32,668 nucleotides of DNA from Bacteroidales bacterium (GCA_017617445.1 JAFZWE010000048.1:1-32668), one strand, 5' to 3'; shown: positions 5,269 to 14,223, counted from the first letter of the stretch. A program made the numbers and translations. The notes: generated by a model not told the origin, from the sequence alone.

Positions 5269-7341
5269 ATGAATACGAAACGCCTTTTTCGCTATGTTGC
5301 TCTTGCCGTTGCCACCCTATTGGCATACGGCAACACCCTCACCCTCAAGTATGCTTCAGACGACAGAATGCTGATTTTGGAGAATGACTACACCCTCAAA
5401 GGATATCAAGGCATTGGGGATGTTTTCACGAAGGATTCCTTTACAGGATATTTTGGAGAAGACGGGCAGCTGGTGGCCGGTGGACGCTACCGTCCTGTGT
5501 CACAACTTACTTTTATAGCTGAATACGAGTGTTTTGGAGGGGATCTCAAACATCATGTGGGGTTGCATCGCGATCCAAAAAACGAAGAACTTTTTTCCCA
5601 AAGTGCCCTGCCCGTCATACAACACGCCATAAATATCACATGGTATATCCTGCTCTGCTTCACCCTGCTGGCAGTATTGCAGAAGTTGTTTCCTGCATTG
5701 GACCATGAGAAATGGTACCGTTCTCTCCCTTTCATAGCCACCCTGCTGTTTTTGCTACATCCGCTTCATACCGAAGCGGTGGCCAATATCAAGGGGCGGG
5801 ACGAGATTCTATGCATGCTCGGCTCCCTGTTGAGCCTCTATTGTTCCATTCTGTATATTGAAAAGAAAAAATGGTGGTGGCTTCTGCTGGCTTTCCTCGC
5901 CATGTGTTTCGCTGTATTTTCCAAAGAGAATGCCATCACATTTTTGGCGGTCATCCCGCTGGCATTGTATTTCCTCCCGGCGGAAAAGCGCCCTGCCGAC
6001 TATGTGCTGACCCTGGTCTTGCCGCTGTTGGCCGCTGGACTTTTTCTGGCCGCACGCACGCACGCGCTCGGAGGATTCATGAACACGGCGGGAAATGACA
6101 ACATCCTCAACAACCCCTTTGCAGGCCAGAGCAAAGGAACAGAGATCGCCACTACATTGTTCACATGGGCCATCTATTTCAGACTGATGCTCTTCCCCCA
6201 CCCGCTCACCCACGACTACTACCCCAACCAAATTGACCTGACCGGCTTCGCCAATCCCATTGTCATCCTGGTCATTTTAGCAGTCATCGGACTGCTGTGG
6301 CTGGCCATTCGCGGCTTGAAAGAGAAGTCGCCCGTCTCTTTTGCCATACTCTTTTTCTTCATCACCTTCTCCATCACCTCCAATCTGCTTTTCAATGTAG
6401 GGACTTTCATGAATGAACGGTTTGTCTTCGCCCCTCTCCTGGGCTTTGTCCTGATCCTGGCTTTCCTGATCCAGAAACTGGCCTCCAAACAGCTTTCGTC
6501 CCGATGGACCGTCACGCTGCTGGCCGTGATAGGACTTCTTTACGGGGGCAAAACCTTCGCCCGCAATTTCGCCTGGAAGGATGACATCACACTGTTCACC
6601 ACCGATGTGCAAGTTTCAAACAAAAGCCAGAAATGTTGTCTGTCGGCGGGCGGGAGCTACATGAAACTCTACCTGAGAGAAACCAAACCGCGCAAAAAAA
6701 GCGAATACCTCCGTCTGGCGGAAAAGTACCTGACCCTGGCCCTCAAACTGGGGAGAAGCGATTCCGACACCTATTCACTATTGGGGCAACTGTATTTTTA
6801 CAAAGGGGACTACATTGCTGCCGCGCAATGTTACCGTGCCATTCTCAACAGCAACCCGACGGATGAAGAGACCCTGAGAAACCTCGCCGCTGTGGGCAAC
6901 AGTTCCATCATACGAATCGGCCAACTGATTGAGGACAACCAGGTGGACGAAGCCCTCAAACTGGCACAATCCACCCTCAAAGACCAGCCCAACTCTCCCG
7001 ACGTGCTGAACCTGATGGGCCGCATCTACGGAGAGAAACTCGGACAGTTAGACCAGTCCATCCAGTACTTGGAGCAGGCCGTGACCTTGAATCCGGACCA
7101 TGCCAGCGCGCAGGAAAATCTGGGCATCGCATACGCCATGAGCGGCCGCTACAACGATGCCATCCGGTGTTTAGAGCACGCCCTTGAGATCGAGCCCACC
7201 AACGCTCGCATCATGGACAATTTGGCCAACGTTTACCATTCGGCAGGAAAAAACAAAGAGTCCATTGCCATGCTCACCCAGGCCATCCAGGCTGAGCCCA
7301 CCGAAGCGAGACAGCAAAAACTTGACAGCTGGACCCACTAA
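5269..7341 (+). CDS. TMTC-like integral membrane glycosyltransferase with C-terminal TPR repeats
   Basis: A 690-residue protein with a multi-pass N-terminal half (about residues 1-455) and a tetratricopeptide-repeat C-terminal half. Features shared with the TMTC/PMT group of GT-C glycosyltransferases are the acidic pair in the first loop (KYASDD), RYRPVSQLTF, HPLHTEAVANIKGRDE, FSKENAITFL, and GTFMNERFVFAPLLGF. In that family the enzyme transfers mannose from a lipid-linked donor to proteins at the outer face of the membrane. TPR consensus units are clear near the end, for example ILNSNPTDEETLRNLAAVG, YLEQAVTLNPDHASAQENLG and LEHALEIEPTNARIMDNLA. I chose ATG 5269; the 42 in-frame codons upstream do not look like protein. 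The stop abuts the convergent gene with no gap. Substrate is not shown. Confidence 0.72.
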   Translation: MNTKRLFRYVALAVATLLAYGNTLTLKYASDDRMLILENDYTLKGYQGIGDVFTKDSFTGYFGEDGQLVAGGRYRPVSQLTFIAEYECFGGDLKHHVGLHRDPKNEELFSQSALPVIQHAINITWYILLCFTLLAVLQKLFPALDHEKWYRSLPFIATLLFLLHPLHTEAVANIKGRDEILCMLGSLLSLYCSILYIEKKKWWWLLLAFLAMCFAVFSKENAITFLAVIPLALYFLPAEKRPADYVLTLVLPLLAAGLFLAARTHALGGFMNTAGNDNILNNPFAGQSKGTEIATTLFTWAIYFRLMLFPHPLTHDYYPNQIDLTGFANPIVILVILAVIGLLWLAIRGLKEKSPVSFAILFFFITFSITSNLLFNVGTFMNERFVFAPLLGFVLILAFLIQKLASKQLSSRWTVTLLAVIGLLYGGKTFARNFAWKDDITLFTTDVQVSNKSQKCCLSAGGSYMKLYLRETKPRKKSEYLRLAEKYLTLALKLGRSDSDTYSLLGQLYFYKGDYIAAAQCYRAILNSNPTDEETLRNLAAVGNSSIIRIGQLIEDNQVDEALKLAQSTLKDQPNSPDVLNLMGRIYGEKLGQLDQSIQYLEQAVTLNPDHASAQENLGIAYAMSGRYNDAIRCLEHALEIEPTNARIMDNLANVYHSAGKNKESIAMLTQAIQAEPTEARQQKLDSWTH

Positions 7342-9951
7342 TCACCTCCTGCGGCTAACCGCAACCGTTTTGCGGATGACTTTCCTTTTGCCCGACAAGT
7401 TCCAATATTGAATTTGAATGATGTAAATGTCATTGTGCACCATCCGATGGTCATCCGTCAGTCCGTCCCATCGGAACCGTTCCTCATACCCGCAAATTTG
7501 ATTATTGGCAATGGTTTTGATTTTCAAACCATTACTATTAAAAATTTCAATTGTCACCCGATTTTCAGATTCCTCAAAGTGGCAATATATCTCAGTAAAA
7601 TCGTGAAAGCCGTCACCATCGGGGGAAATGAGGTCGGGAACCACCTGTACCTTTTCCTCATCGGCGGCGAGATCTGCAAACTGCGAATTCCGGTACCCCG
7701 GGGTGGCCCATCCCGCTCCCTCCGCGCAGGAGGTCCAATTGGCAGCATCCTGTGTCAGAGCATCAAAGTGAATCCGTTCCAAGGAAACGCCATCCGTTGA
7801 ACTCAGCAAAGCATAGTGCATGGATTTGTCATACGCCAACTTATCCACCACATCATATTCCATATCAAGAAGATACACAACACCTGTCTCATTAGGAAAA
7901 GCGGGAAGGTTCTCTTGTTGCACCACGGCCTGAATATCGCGGAGCACATACTGTTCTGCCGTCAGTTCCCTGTTTTTGGCGATGGCCAAATATTGCTGCG
8001 GGAAAAGCAAATAGCCATCGGGCACCGCAGAAGCTACGCTTAACGGAAGCTCTGAGCCTCCAGAACCCACATACATTTTGCCCATATCCACCAGCTTGTC
8101 GGAACGGTTGTAGAATTCCACAAAATCCGCATCCGTATCCCCGAACGGATTGGACAAGAGCTCATTCACCACCACATCATGAGGCATTGCCTTTTCTGGA
8201 AGTCCCACTGGAAAAGAGGCGATGGGCAGCGATTCATTGCCTACGCAGTCGCATAGAGGAGCCACTTGGGAGAGCGTGTAAACCGTATGGTGACGGAGTG
8301 GTTCCGAGAGGGCGAGCCGGATTTTGGAATATGCCGGAGCCACCAGAGCCGCCCCCACAATTTCCAGTCCATGATCCATCTGAAAGCTCTGGCGCAATTG
8401 CGCTGAATCGGCGACCAGCGGTTCATCGCATACCAGCAGCAAATGGAGGGAGTCCTCCGGGAACACTCGGAGAAGTGCCGGCGGTTCAATATCCGGGAAA
8501 GAGGCGGCGATGGCATTCGGTGCTCCCGGCGTTCCCCCTCGCGGGTCTGTTGATGAATCCCAGTTGTCACTTCCCGCACACGGATTATCCACATCCACCA
8601 TCTCCAACGACCATCCCCCACCCTGTTTCAAAGCATTGCGGTGCCACCCCTTCCGAAAATCCACCCGGAAAACCGCTTCGCCCTGCGGATTACACAACAA
8701 TATCTGCTGTCCATCATCGGCAATTCCCAACGAAGACACCCCCGCAACAAGCCCATTTTCAGAAAACTGCGAAAGATATGTCTCCGGCACCACCAACAGA
8801 TAACCCCGCGCCGGGATTTCCAAATTCGGCAAATTTCTCACATTCGAACCCAACATCAACTTCCATCCCCGAAGAGCAATGGGAAAATTCAAACGATTAA
8901 ACAATTCAAGATACTCACATTCAGGAAGTTGAACAGAAGGAGCAGGATCCGACATCATCTCGCTAATCACCACCTCATTGCGATGCAATATATAATATGA
9001 AAAAGGGCAATCCAATGTGTCCATTGTGTTTCCTGCCAAATCCGCAACGGCCATCACACGCAAATGATAAGTTCGTCTCTCCTCCAACGCCTCTGCAAAA
9101 AAGAGCGCCACCTCATTCTGTGCTGTGTTTTCAAATTCACACAAAACAGGCATCCAGTCATTTTCAACAATTTGGTAATGAGACATATCCAAAGCGCTCT
9201 CTTCGCTCACAGATTCCGAAAAAAGAACATGCAGCCGATATGGCTCATCCTCTACCACCCCCACAGCCATCACCTCCGGAGGGGTGGAATCCGTATGCAA
9301 TGGACCGGCATAGAAATCGTCAAAATAGAATTTTGTACGGTATCCGGAAGAAAACTTGCACTGCACTCCCATATAGCCATACTCAGGCAGAGCATACAAT
9401 GCAAAAGCGGAAGTGTCCTCCTCGTAAATTCCCACACATTGGGGATCCACATAAATCCGCCAAAGGCGAGCCGTATCACACGTCACCTTGACGGCGATGG
9501 AAAAACTGCTGGAGATATCAAAGTTCCCGCGCACAACCGACTGAGAGCCATGCTCATCCTGATAAAACAACTCTATGACATCATTACTGCCCGCCTCTCC
9601 GAACTGCAGATAGAAACCGTGCAGGGTGTCATAAGTCAGCACAGGATTATCGCTGCAAAGATAGAGGCGGGCACAATTGTTCGCAGAAGGGGCGAAAGCC
9701 AGCCGGATGCGGAAGCGCCATTCCATTTCCGGGGCAGGCGCTCCTATGGGAACCGACAGGCAGGCCATCCCCGCTTCGGGAGCATTGAGCTGAAGCTGGA
9801 GTTGTGAATTGACGATAAAACTTCCGACATCTCCCTGCCATACAGGATTTTGGGAGAAGTCCCCATCAGAAAAATCATCCGAAATCTGAGCGGAAAGAGA
9901 ACAGAAAGTGCATAGCAAAGTCATGACTGACAGCCATTTGTGCTTAATCAT
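7342..9951 (-). CDS. Exported lamin-tail-domain protein with a gliding-motility-type C-terminal domain
   Basis: An 869-residue secreted protein: Sec signal peptide (ends near SLSAQ at residue 22), a jelly-roll-like N-terminal region, an Ig/Big-like segment (about 222-320, starting DSTPPEVMAV), a first lamin-tail domain (about 323-430, NEVVISEMMSDPAPS), another Ig-like segment (about 485-585), a second lamin-tail domain (about 593-700, HDVVVNELLSNPFGDTDADF), and a C-terminal domain (about 785-869) with LISPDGDGFHDFTEIY and WDGLTDD. That last domain is the CHU_C/gliding-motility C-terminal type found on T9SS substrates. Such proteins are cell-surface or secreted; their targets are unknown. The start is preceded by a perfect leftward -7 box. 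No catalytic motif is visible. Confidence 0.85.
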   Translation of the reverse strand: MIKHKWLSVMTLLCTFCSLSAQISDDFSDGDFSQNPVWQGDVGSFIVNSQLQLQLNAPEAGMACLSVPIGAPAPEMEWRFRIRLAFAPSANNCARLYLCSDNPVLTYDTLHGFYLQFGEAGSNDVIELFYQDEHGSQSVVRGNFDISSSFSIAVKVTCDTARLWRIYVDPQCVGIYEEDTSAFALYALPEYGYMGVQCKFSSGYRTKFYFDDFYAGPLHTDSTPPEVMAVGVVEDEPYRLHVLFSESVSEESALDMSHYQIVENDWMPVLCEFENTAQNEVALFFAEALEERRTYHLRVMAVADLAGNTMDTLDCPFSYYILHRNEVVISEMMSDPAPSVQLPECEYLELFNRLNFPIALRGWKLMLGSNVRNLPNLEIPARGYLLVVPETYLSQFSENGLVAGVSSLGIADDGQQILLCNPQGEAVFRVDFRKGWHRNALKQGGGWSLEMVDVDNPCAGSDNWDSSTDPRGGTPGAPNAIAASFPDIEPPALLRVFPEDSLHLLLVCDEPLVADSAQLRQSFQMDHGLEIVGAALVAPAYSKIRLALSEPLRHHTVYTLSQVAPLCDCVGNESLPIASFPVGLPEKAMPHDVVVNELLSNPFGDTDADFVEFYNRSDKLVDMGKMYVGSGGSELPLSVASAVPDGYLLFPQQYLAIAKNRELTAEQYVLRDIQAVVQQENLPAFPNETGVVYLLDMEYDVVDKLAYDKSMHYALLSSTDGVSLERIHFDALTQDAANWTSCAEGAGWATPGYRNSQFADLAADEEKVQVVPDLISPDGDGFHDFTEIYCHFEESENRVTIEIFNSNGLKIKTIANNQICGYEERFRWDGLTDDHRMVHNDIYIIQIQYWNLSGKRKVIRKTVAVSRRR

Positions 9952-9993
9952 ACGGTGTAAAAAATTTAGATTGTCGTTGTTCTAATGAACGCG

Positions 9994-10001
9994 CAAAATT
10001 A
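9994..10001 (-). promoter_or_regulatory. -7 promoter box of the lamin-tail protein gene
   Basis: Read leftward the sequence is TAATTTTG, a full match to TAnnTTTG, 42 bases before the start codon at 9951. It lies one base from the rightward box of the asd promoter. Confidence 0.55.
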
Positions 10002-10002
10002 C

Positions 10003-10010
10003 TATTTTTG
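10003..10010 (+). promoter_or_regulatory. -7 promoter box of asd
   Basis: TATTTTTG matches TAnnTTTG exactly, 48 bases before the asd start codon. The box is adjacent to the opposing box at 9994-10001, so the two promoters overlap divergently. Confidence 0.65.
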
Positions 10011-10058
10011 CCGAAATTTTTTTAATCGGATTAATAAAAATTCTAAAAAAAAAGAAAC

Positions 10059-11054
10059 ATGAAAATTGCATTGGTCGGAGCCACCGGATTAGTAGGCGGT
10101 GTTATGCGTAAAGTATTAGAAGAAAGAGGTTTCCAAAATTGTGATTTTATTCCGGCAGCTTCTGAAAGGTCGGTGGGCAAGGAGGTGGAATTTGGCGGGC
10201 GGAACTATCGTGTGGTTTCCGTAGCGGATGCCATTGCGCAGAAGCCCGATTTTGCCATCTTTTCTGCGGGAGGCGCGGCTTCCCTGCAATACGCCCCGCA
10301 ATTTGCAGCCGTGGGCACAACGGTCATTGACAACTCCTCTGCTTGGCGCAGCGACAAGGACATTCCGCTGGTGGTGCCGGAAATCAACATAGACGCCATC
10401 CAGGATGCCGACCGCATCATCGCCAACCCCAACTGCTCCACCATCCAGATGGTGCTGGCACTGGCTCCGCTGCATTGGGAATACACACTCCGCAGGCTGG
10501 TCATCTCCACTTATCAATCAGTCACGGGCACGGGAATGAAAGCAGTAAACCAGCTGTATGCCGAACGGGCAGGCCAACCGTGCGAGAAGGCCTACCCGTA
10601 CGAGATTGACCTCAATGTACTCCCCCATGGCGGCAATTTTGAGCCTGACGGCTATACCACAGAGGAGATCAAATTGGTAAATGAAACCCGTAAAATATTA
10701 GGCAACAACAACATCCGTATTACTGCCACGGTAGCCCGTGTTCCCTCTGTGGGAGGGCATTCCGAAGCTGTCAATGCTGAATTTGAACGCGATTTTGATT
10801 TGGACAAAGTACGCCAGCTGCTTTCTGAAATGCCCGGCATCATTGTTCAGGACACACCTGAGAAGAACATCTATCCCATGCCGCGGTATGCGAAAGACCG
10901 GGATGAGGTTTTTGTGGGACGAATTCGACGCGATTTTTCAAACCCCAACACATTGAACCTTTGGATTGTAGCTGACAACCTCCGAAAGGGAGCAGCGACC
11001 AATGCCATACAAATCATGCAGAAACTCATAGAAAAACGCGGGATAACAATGTAA
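10059..11054 (+). CDS. asd: Aspartate-semialdehyde dehydrogenase
   Basis: A 331-residue cytoplasmic enzyme of full family length. It reduces aspartyl phosphate to aspartate semialdehyde with NADPH, the branch step to lysine/diaminopimelate, threonine and methionine. The Rossmann motif GATGLVGGVM starts at residue 7, the catalytic Cys126 sits in NPNCSTIQ, and the proton-transfer His234 in GGHSEAVN. It has its own promoter (10003-10010) and a strong hairpin with T tract overlapping its stop codon, so it looks monocistronic. The convergent neighbour manA shares that terminator. Confidence 0.96.
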   Translation: MKIALVGATGLVGGVMRKVLEERGFQNCDFIPAASERSVGKEVEFGGRNYRVVSVADAIAQKPDFAIFSAGGAASLQYAPQFAAVGTTVIDNSSAWRSDKDIPLVVPEINIDAIQDADRIIANPNCSTIQMVLALAPLHWEYTLRRLVISTYQSVTGTGMKAVNQLYAERAGQPCEKAYPYEIDLNVLPHGGNFEPDGYTTEEIKLVNETRKILGNNNIRITATVARVPSVGGHSEAVNAEFERDFDLDKVRQLLSEMPGIIVQDTPEKNIYPMPRYAKDRDEVFVGRIRRDFSNPNTLNLWIVADNLRKGAATNAIQIMQKLIEKRGITM

Positions 11055-11069
11055 TCCCGCATTTTTTTT
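11038..11069. terminator. Bidirectional intrinsic terminator between asd and manA
   Basis: GCGGGAT (11038-11044) pairs with ATCCCGC (11054-11060) around a nine-base loop, followed rightward by eight T. Leftward the hairpin is followed by five T. The asd stop codon TAA (11052-11054) is in the loop edge, so the stem overlaps the end of the asd reading frame. The manA stop is at 11068-11070, so the T tract abuts the manA stop codon. Confidence 0.85.
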
Positions 11070-12048
11070 ACAGATAAATCTCAAGTACCTTGGCTGGACC
11101 ATGTGGGAACATCAGCAGGTCAGTGGCGAGCGCCGGCACCAGCATTACTTCGCCTTGCGACATGGCATACTCCTCTCCTTCATAAACGCAATGGATTTTT
11201 CCTTCTGTACAAATATATATAATGAAGGAATCCAGTTTGGCATAAACTTTCTCAAGAGGGGTGTTGAAATCAAGCAGGTTGACATTGAACTTATCCGACT
11301 TCACCACGGGCACTGTTTTATTCTGCACAGGAACATAATACTTATGGTACTGTTGTTCTTCTCCAAAATGGATAGCTTCCAATGCCTCAGCGACATGCAA
11401 CTCTCGCTCATTGCCATTGGCATCCCGGCGGTTCCAATCAAAAATGCGATAGGTGCAGTCTGACGACTGTTGTACTTCTGCCACCATCACCCCTTTGCCA
11501 AGGGAATGCACTGTGCCAGCGGGGATGAAAAAGACATCTCCCGGCTGTACGGGGCAGAAATTCAGAAGGCGGTCCACACTACCCGCACGGACGGCACTCA
11601 AAAAATCCTCCCTCGTAACCCCTTTCTTCAAACCGATATACAATCCGGCGCCGGGGTTATTTTGAATCACATACCACATCTCCGTCTTGCCGGCGGTGCC
11701 ATACAAACGCTGCGCCAGCCGGTCATCGGGATGCACCTGGACAGAAAGATTCTCCTGAGCATCAATGAACTTGACCAGCAGCGGAAAATCTGTTCCGAAC
11801 TGCTCAAACACCTTCTCCCCCACCAAATCACCCATGTAAATCTCTATCAATTCATCCAACCCATTGTCCTTAAGGAAACCCTCGGCCACCACCGACACCT
11901 TACCCGGAATAGCGGAAAGCTCCCAACTTTCGCCAACACAAGGAATTTTCCCCGTATCTTTATGCATCAATTGCTTGATTTTCTGCCCGCCCCATATTTT
12001 TTCAAAAAACTGGGGGACAAACTTCATCGGATACACCATACTCTCCAT
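11068..12048 (-). CDS. manA: Mannose-6-phosphate isomerase, class I (phosphomannose isomerase)
   Basis: A 326-residue cupin enzyme that interconverts fructose-6-phosphate and mannose-6-phosphate, the entry to GDP-mannose. The zinc ligands of the family are present: Gln104 and His106 in SVQVHPDD, Glu123 in KTEMWYV and His181 in AGTVHSLG. The start ATG overlaps the stop of the upstream lipoprotein gene by one base (TAATG), which indicates an operon with translational coupling. The short N-terminus MESMVYP allows alternative starts at M4 or M8. A mannose-1-phosphate guanylyltransferase is encoded at 30725-31816; no phosphomannomutase is in the window. Confidence 0.94.
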   Translation of the reverse strand: MESMVYPMKFVPQFFEKIWGGQKIKQLMHKDTGKIPCVGESWELSAIPGKVSVVAEGFLKDNGLDELIEIYMGDLVGEKVFEQFGTDFPLLVKFIDAQENLSVQVHPDDRLAQRLYGTAGKTEMWYVIQNNPGAGLYIGLKKGVTREDFLSAVRAGSVDRLLNFCPVQPGDVFFIPAGTVHSLGKGVMVAEVQQSSDCTYRIFDWNRRDANGNERELHVAEALEAIHFGEEQQYHKYYVPVQNKTVPVVKSDKFNVNLLDFNTPLEKVYAKLDSFIIYICTEGKIHCVYEGEEYAMSQGEVMLVPALATDLLMFPHGPAKVLEIYL

Positions 12049-12713
12049 TAATAACCGATATAAAACTTGTTGCTTGCCTTGAGATCCTGCACCTGGAACA
12101 CCTCCTCTTCATCACACACCCGCACAGTGTCATTATGGAACTGCTCAAAATTGCGCTTGTGGTAATTCACCACCTGATTGACATAAAAATTGTTTTTCAC
12201 CATTTTTTTCTCAGACTGCTGTCCCAAGGAATAGGTCAAATAGACTCCGAATGTGAGTGGTGTATTGTCTTGGCTGAAATTATTCACCTTGATTTCCATG
12301 GGGGAAGGACATACATTCACATGGCAAAACTCAAAGACCTCCTTTTGGATGGCGGGACAGATGAAATGCCGGTAACCTCCAGAAGGGATGGAGACCACGC
12401 TCCCCTCAAACCTGTCGTGACGGTCATGAATGTCTAATTGCAAGAAATCGGAGACCTGCTTGTTTTTCAAGATAAAGCATTCATTTAAATACAGATGCAA
12501 CGTCTGATTGGTTTTATTGTAAAAATCAAACGAAAGATCTCCCTGATCTTTCCATAAATCATACGTGATACGGCATGCCGCGTCTTCGTACACCATCCTG
12601 CGGGAATCCTGCTGAAACGTTTCCACGGTACCCACTTGAAAAACCTGATAATAGGTGGTACAGGCCGTCAACATGACCGCCAAGCCCACAAACAACAAAA
12701 AATTTCTTCTCAT
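12048..12713 (-). CDS. Small lipoprotein of unknown function upstream of manA
   Basis: A 221-residue protein with a lipoprotein signal: MRRNFLLFVGLAV then LTAC, lipidated Cys at position 18. The mature part is beta-rich with no recognised domain. An upstream in-frame ATG at 12746 is rejected because it lies inside the -7 box at 12744-12751. The gene overlaps the manA start by one base, so the pair forms an operon. No functional link to mannose metabolism can be read from the sequence. Confidence 0.78.
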   Translation of the reverse strand: MRRNFLLFVGLAVMLTACTTYYQVFQVGTVETFQQDSRRMVYEDAACRITYDLWKDQGDLSFDFYNKTNQTLHLYLNECFILKNKQVSDFLQLDIHDRHDRFEGSVVSIPSGGYRHFICPAIQKEVFEFCHVNVCPSPMEIKVNNFSQDNTPLTFGVYLTYSLGQQSEKKMVKNNFYVNQVVNYHKRNFEQFHNDTVRVCDEEEVFQVQDLKASNKFYIGY

Positions 12714-12743
12714 TTTATAAAATATCGGATGATTAGACGGGTG

Positions 12744-12751
12744 CAAAGATA
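12744..12751 (-). promoter_or_regulatory. -7 promoter box of the lipoprotein-manA operon
   Basis: Leftward TATCTTTG matches TAnnTTTG exactly, 30 bases before the start at 12713. It decides the start codon, because the longer frame would begin inside this box. Confidence 0.65.
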
Positions 12752-13073
12752 CAACAATTGTTATCGAAGAGAAGAAAAACTTCCAAATTTTTTAAACAGA
12801 ACCATCAACCATGCAAAGAAATTTCCGAGTCTCTTCATTTTGTCCTCATTTTTATGCTATTTTTCAATAATATATTGATTAACAATTAATAAATCAACCA
12901 AATATTCCATTTTTCATCCTTAACAAACCTCTTTTGCTTGAAAAGGTGCCAGATTTCATGAAGAAAAAAATTTTCATCCGGCACACTGTTTTCTCGCGGA
13001 TAACTCCTACCTTTGCCACTGATGATTGAACGACAATCATACGACATTCTTTTCATCACCAAAGCAGAGGGCA
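12752..13073. other. Divergent intergenic region before the RNA ligase gene
   Basis: About 320 AT-rich bases with no gene. The right part holds the -7 box of the RNA ligase promoter (13008-13015). An imperfect inverted repeat around 12950-12985 is too mismatched to call. The block ttgcttgaaaa at 12934-12944 also occurs at the end of repeat copy B. Confidence 0.5.
13008..13015 (+). promoter_or_regulatory. -7 promoter box of the RNA ligase gene
   Basis: TACCTTTG matches TAnnTTTG exactly. Transcription would begin near 13022, so an in-frame TTG at 13026 would be nearly leaderless while the ATG at 13074 leaves a leader of about 50 bases. Confidence 0.55.
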
Positions 13074-14090
13074 ATGACCATTGTTCAACAGGACTATGCG
13101 GAGCTCAAGGCCACTTATGATCCGCGATTCATTGAAAAAGTCGGGCGGGACTTTCCGCCGCATCTATCATTTGTAGTACAGGAGAAGGTGCACGGAATCC
13201 CCGCCGCCCTTTATTGCGATGGCAGCGAGGCCTGTTTTGTCCGCCGCCGCCAGCACACGGGGATAGGGGCGCCGTTGGAAATCACTCCAGAGTTGGAAAA
13301 GAATTTGCGGCGAGCGAGGTCGCTGTTTGAGCGCCTCCATCCCATTTATTCAAACATTCGCCAGCTGGTCATTTGTGGGGAAATCATTGGGGGCAGCTAT
13401 CCCAAGAGCAGGACAGTTCCCCCTTCTCACCACACCTACTATGCCCCACATCAGGAGTTTTACGCCTTTGACCTTCAAATCAGCAGCGGGGACAGGAAGC
13501 GTGATCTGCCCGTAGGCACGTGCAACCACCTTTTGGAAAGTGAACATTTTTTCCATGCGCGTACACTGTTCCAAGGCAGTTTGGAGGAGTGTCTCCGCTA
13601 TCCCAACTTTTTCCCCAGTCACATTCCCGATTGGCTGGGTCTGCCGCCAATCAAACACAACATCTGCGCCGGAGTAATCATTCGCCCGATGATACCACAA
13701 TACACCCCATCGGGAGAAAGAATCATTCTAAAAAATACAAACAACAAATACACAACCTATTACAACAAAACTTTCACCAATACCCCCCATGCTTGCGAGT
13801 CACACAATCCTGACTTGGACAACCTGCTTGAGCAATTGGCGCAAATGGTCAACGAGCAAAAGCTGCGGGAGGTGGTGGCACAAATGGGAACGGTCTGTTT
13901 CCCGCGTGACACCCACCGAGTGACAGCCCGCTTCAGCAAGACAGTGCTGACCGACTTCATCCAGTCCAACGCCTCTCGTTATGATATTCTGGAACTAGTG
14001 GAACAGCACATTTTCATCAATGAGCTGAGGGTCTTGGTTGCCCGCTTGGTGAAAAACACCCTGCCGCTCATCGGCTCCTGGCGCCTATGA
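13074..14090 (+). CDS. Rnl2-family RNA ligase with altered active-site residues
   Basis: A 338-residue nucleotidyltransferase of the T4 Rnl2 type, which normally seals 3'-OH/5'-phosphate RNA nicks using ATP. Motif I is QEKVHG (Lys38 as the AMP-accepting residue, His40). Glu103 lies in CGEIIGGSYP, and Phe132-Asp133 in FYAFDL matches the next motif. In motif IV the family Glu-Gly is replaced: CAGVIIRP has Ala199. In motif V, ILKNTNNKY keeps the first Lys (Lys220) but has Thr222 where T4 Rnl2 has its second essential Lys. Folding motifs are kept but catalysis may be lost or changed. ATG 13074 fits the family N-terminus; TTG 13026 is possible. The C-terminal third is an Rnl2-like helical extension. 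Confidence 0.8.
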   Translation: MTIVQQDYAELKATYDPRFIEKVGRDFPPHLSFVVQEKVHGIPAALYCDGSEACFVRRRQHTGIGAPLEITPELEKNLRRARSLFERLHPIYSNIRQLVICGEIIGGSYPKSRTVPPSHHTYYAPHQEFYAFDLQISSGDRKRDLPVGTCNHLLESEHFFHARTLFQGSLEECLRYPNFFPSHIPDWLGLPPIKHNICAGVIIRPMIPQYTPSGERIILKNTNNKYTTYYNKTFTNTPHACESHNPDLDNLLEQLAQMVNEQKLREVVAQMGTVCFPRDTHRVTARFSKTVLTDFIQSNASRYDILELVEQHIFINELRVLVARLVKNTLPLIGSWRL

Positions 14091-14144
14091 ATACAAAAAA
14101 AACAAATACGTCTTGTAAAATTTTCTTTTCTGTTGGAAAATTAC

Positions 14145-14152
14145 TATTTTTG
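14145..14152 (+). promoter_or_regulatory. -7 promoter box of the zinc-ribbon protein operon
   Basis: TATTTTTG matches TAnnTTTG exactly. It lies 55 bases after the RNA ligase stop codon and 71 bases before the start at 14224, so the genes downstream can be expressed independently of the ligase. Confidence 0.6.
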
Positions 14153-14223
14153 CAGCCTGTTTGGAATGGAAGAGCTTTTCATTGCATTCATTATTGGAAG
14201 AATATTGTTTTTATTTTACGATT

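Noticed and set aside
7339-7344. Possible terminator between the convergent TMTC-like and lamin-tail genes
   Set aside because: The two stop codons abut and no stem-loop with T tract is visible around them.
8187-9807. Several plus-strand frames of 119 to 247 codons inside the lamin-tail gene
   Set aside because: They are Pro/His-rich shadows of the minus-strand gene, which has clear domains and a promoter.
12948-12984. Possible hairpin upstream of the RNA ligase promoter
   Set aside because: Only short, mismatched arms pair around an A-rich loop; it is too weak to call.
13022-13120. 32-codon frame starting at ATG 13022 upstream of the RNA ligase
   Set aside because: It starts at the predicted transcription start and overlaps the ligase start out of frame; no evidence supports translation or an attenuator role.
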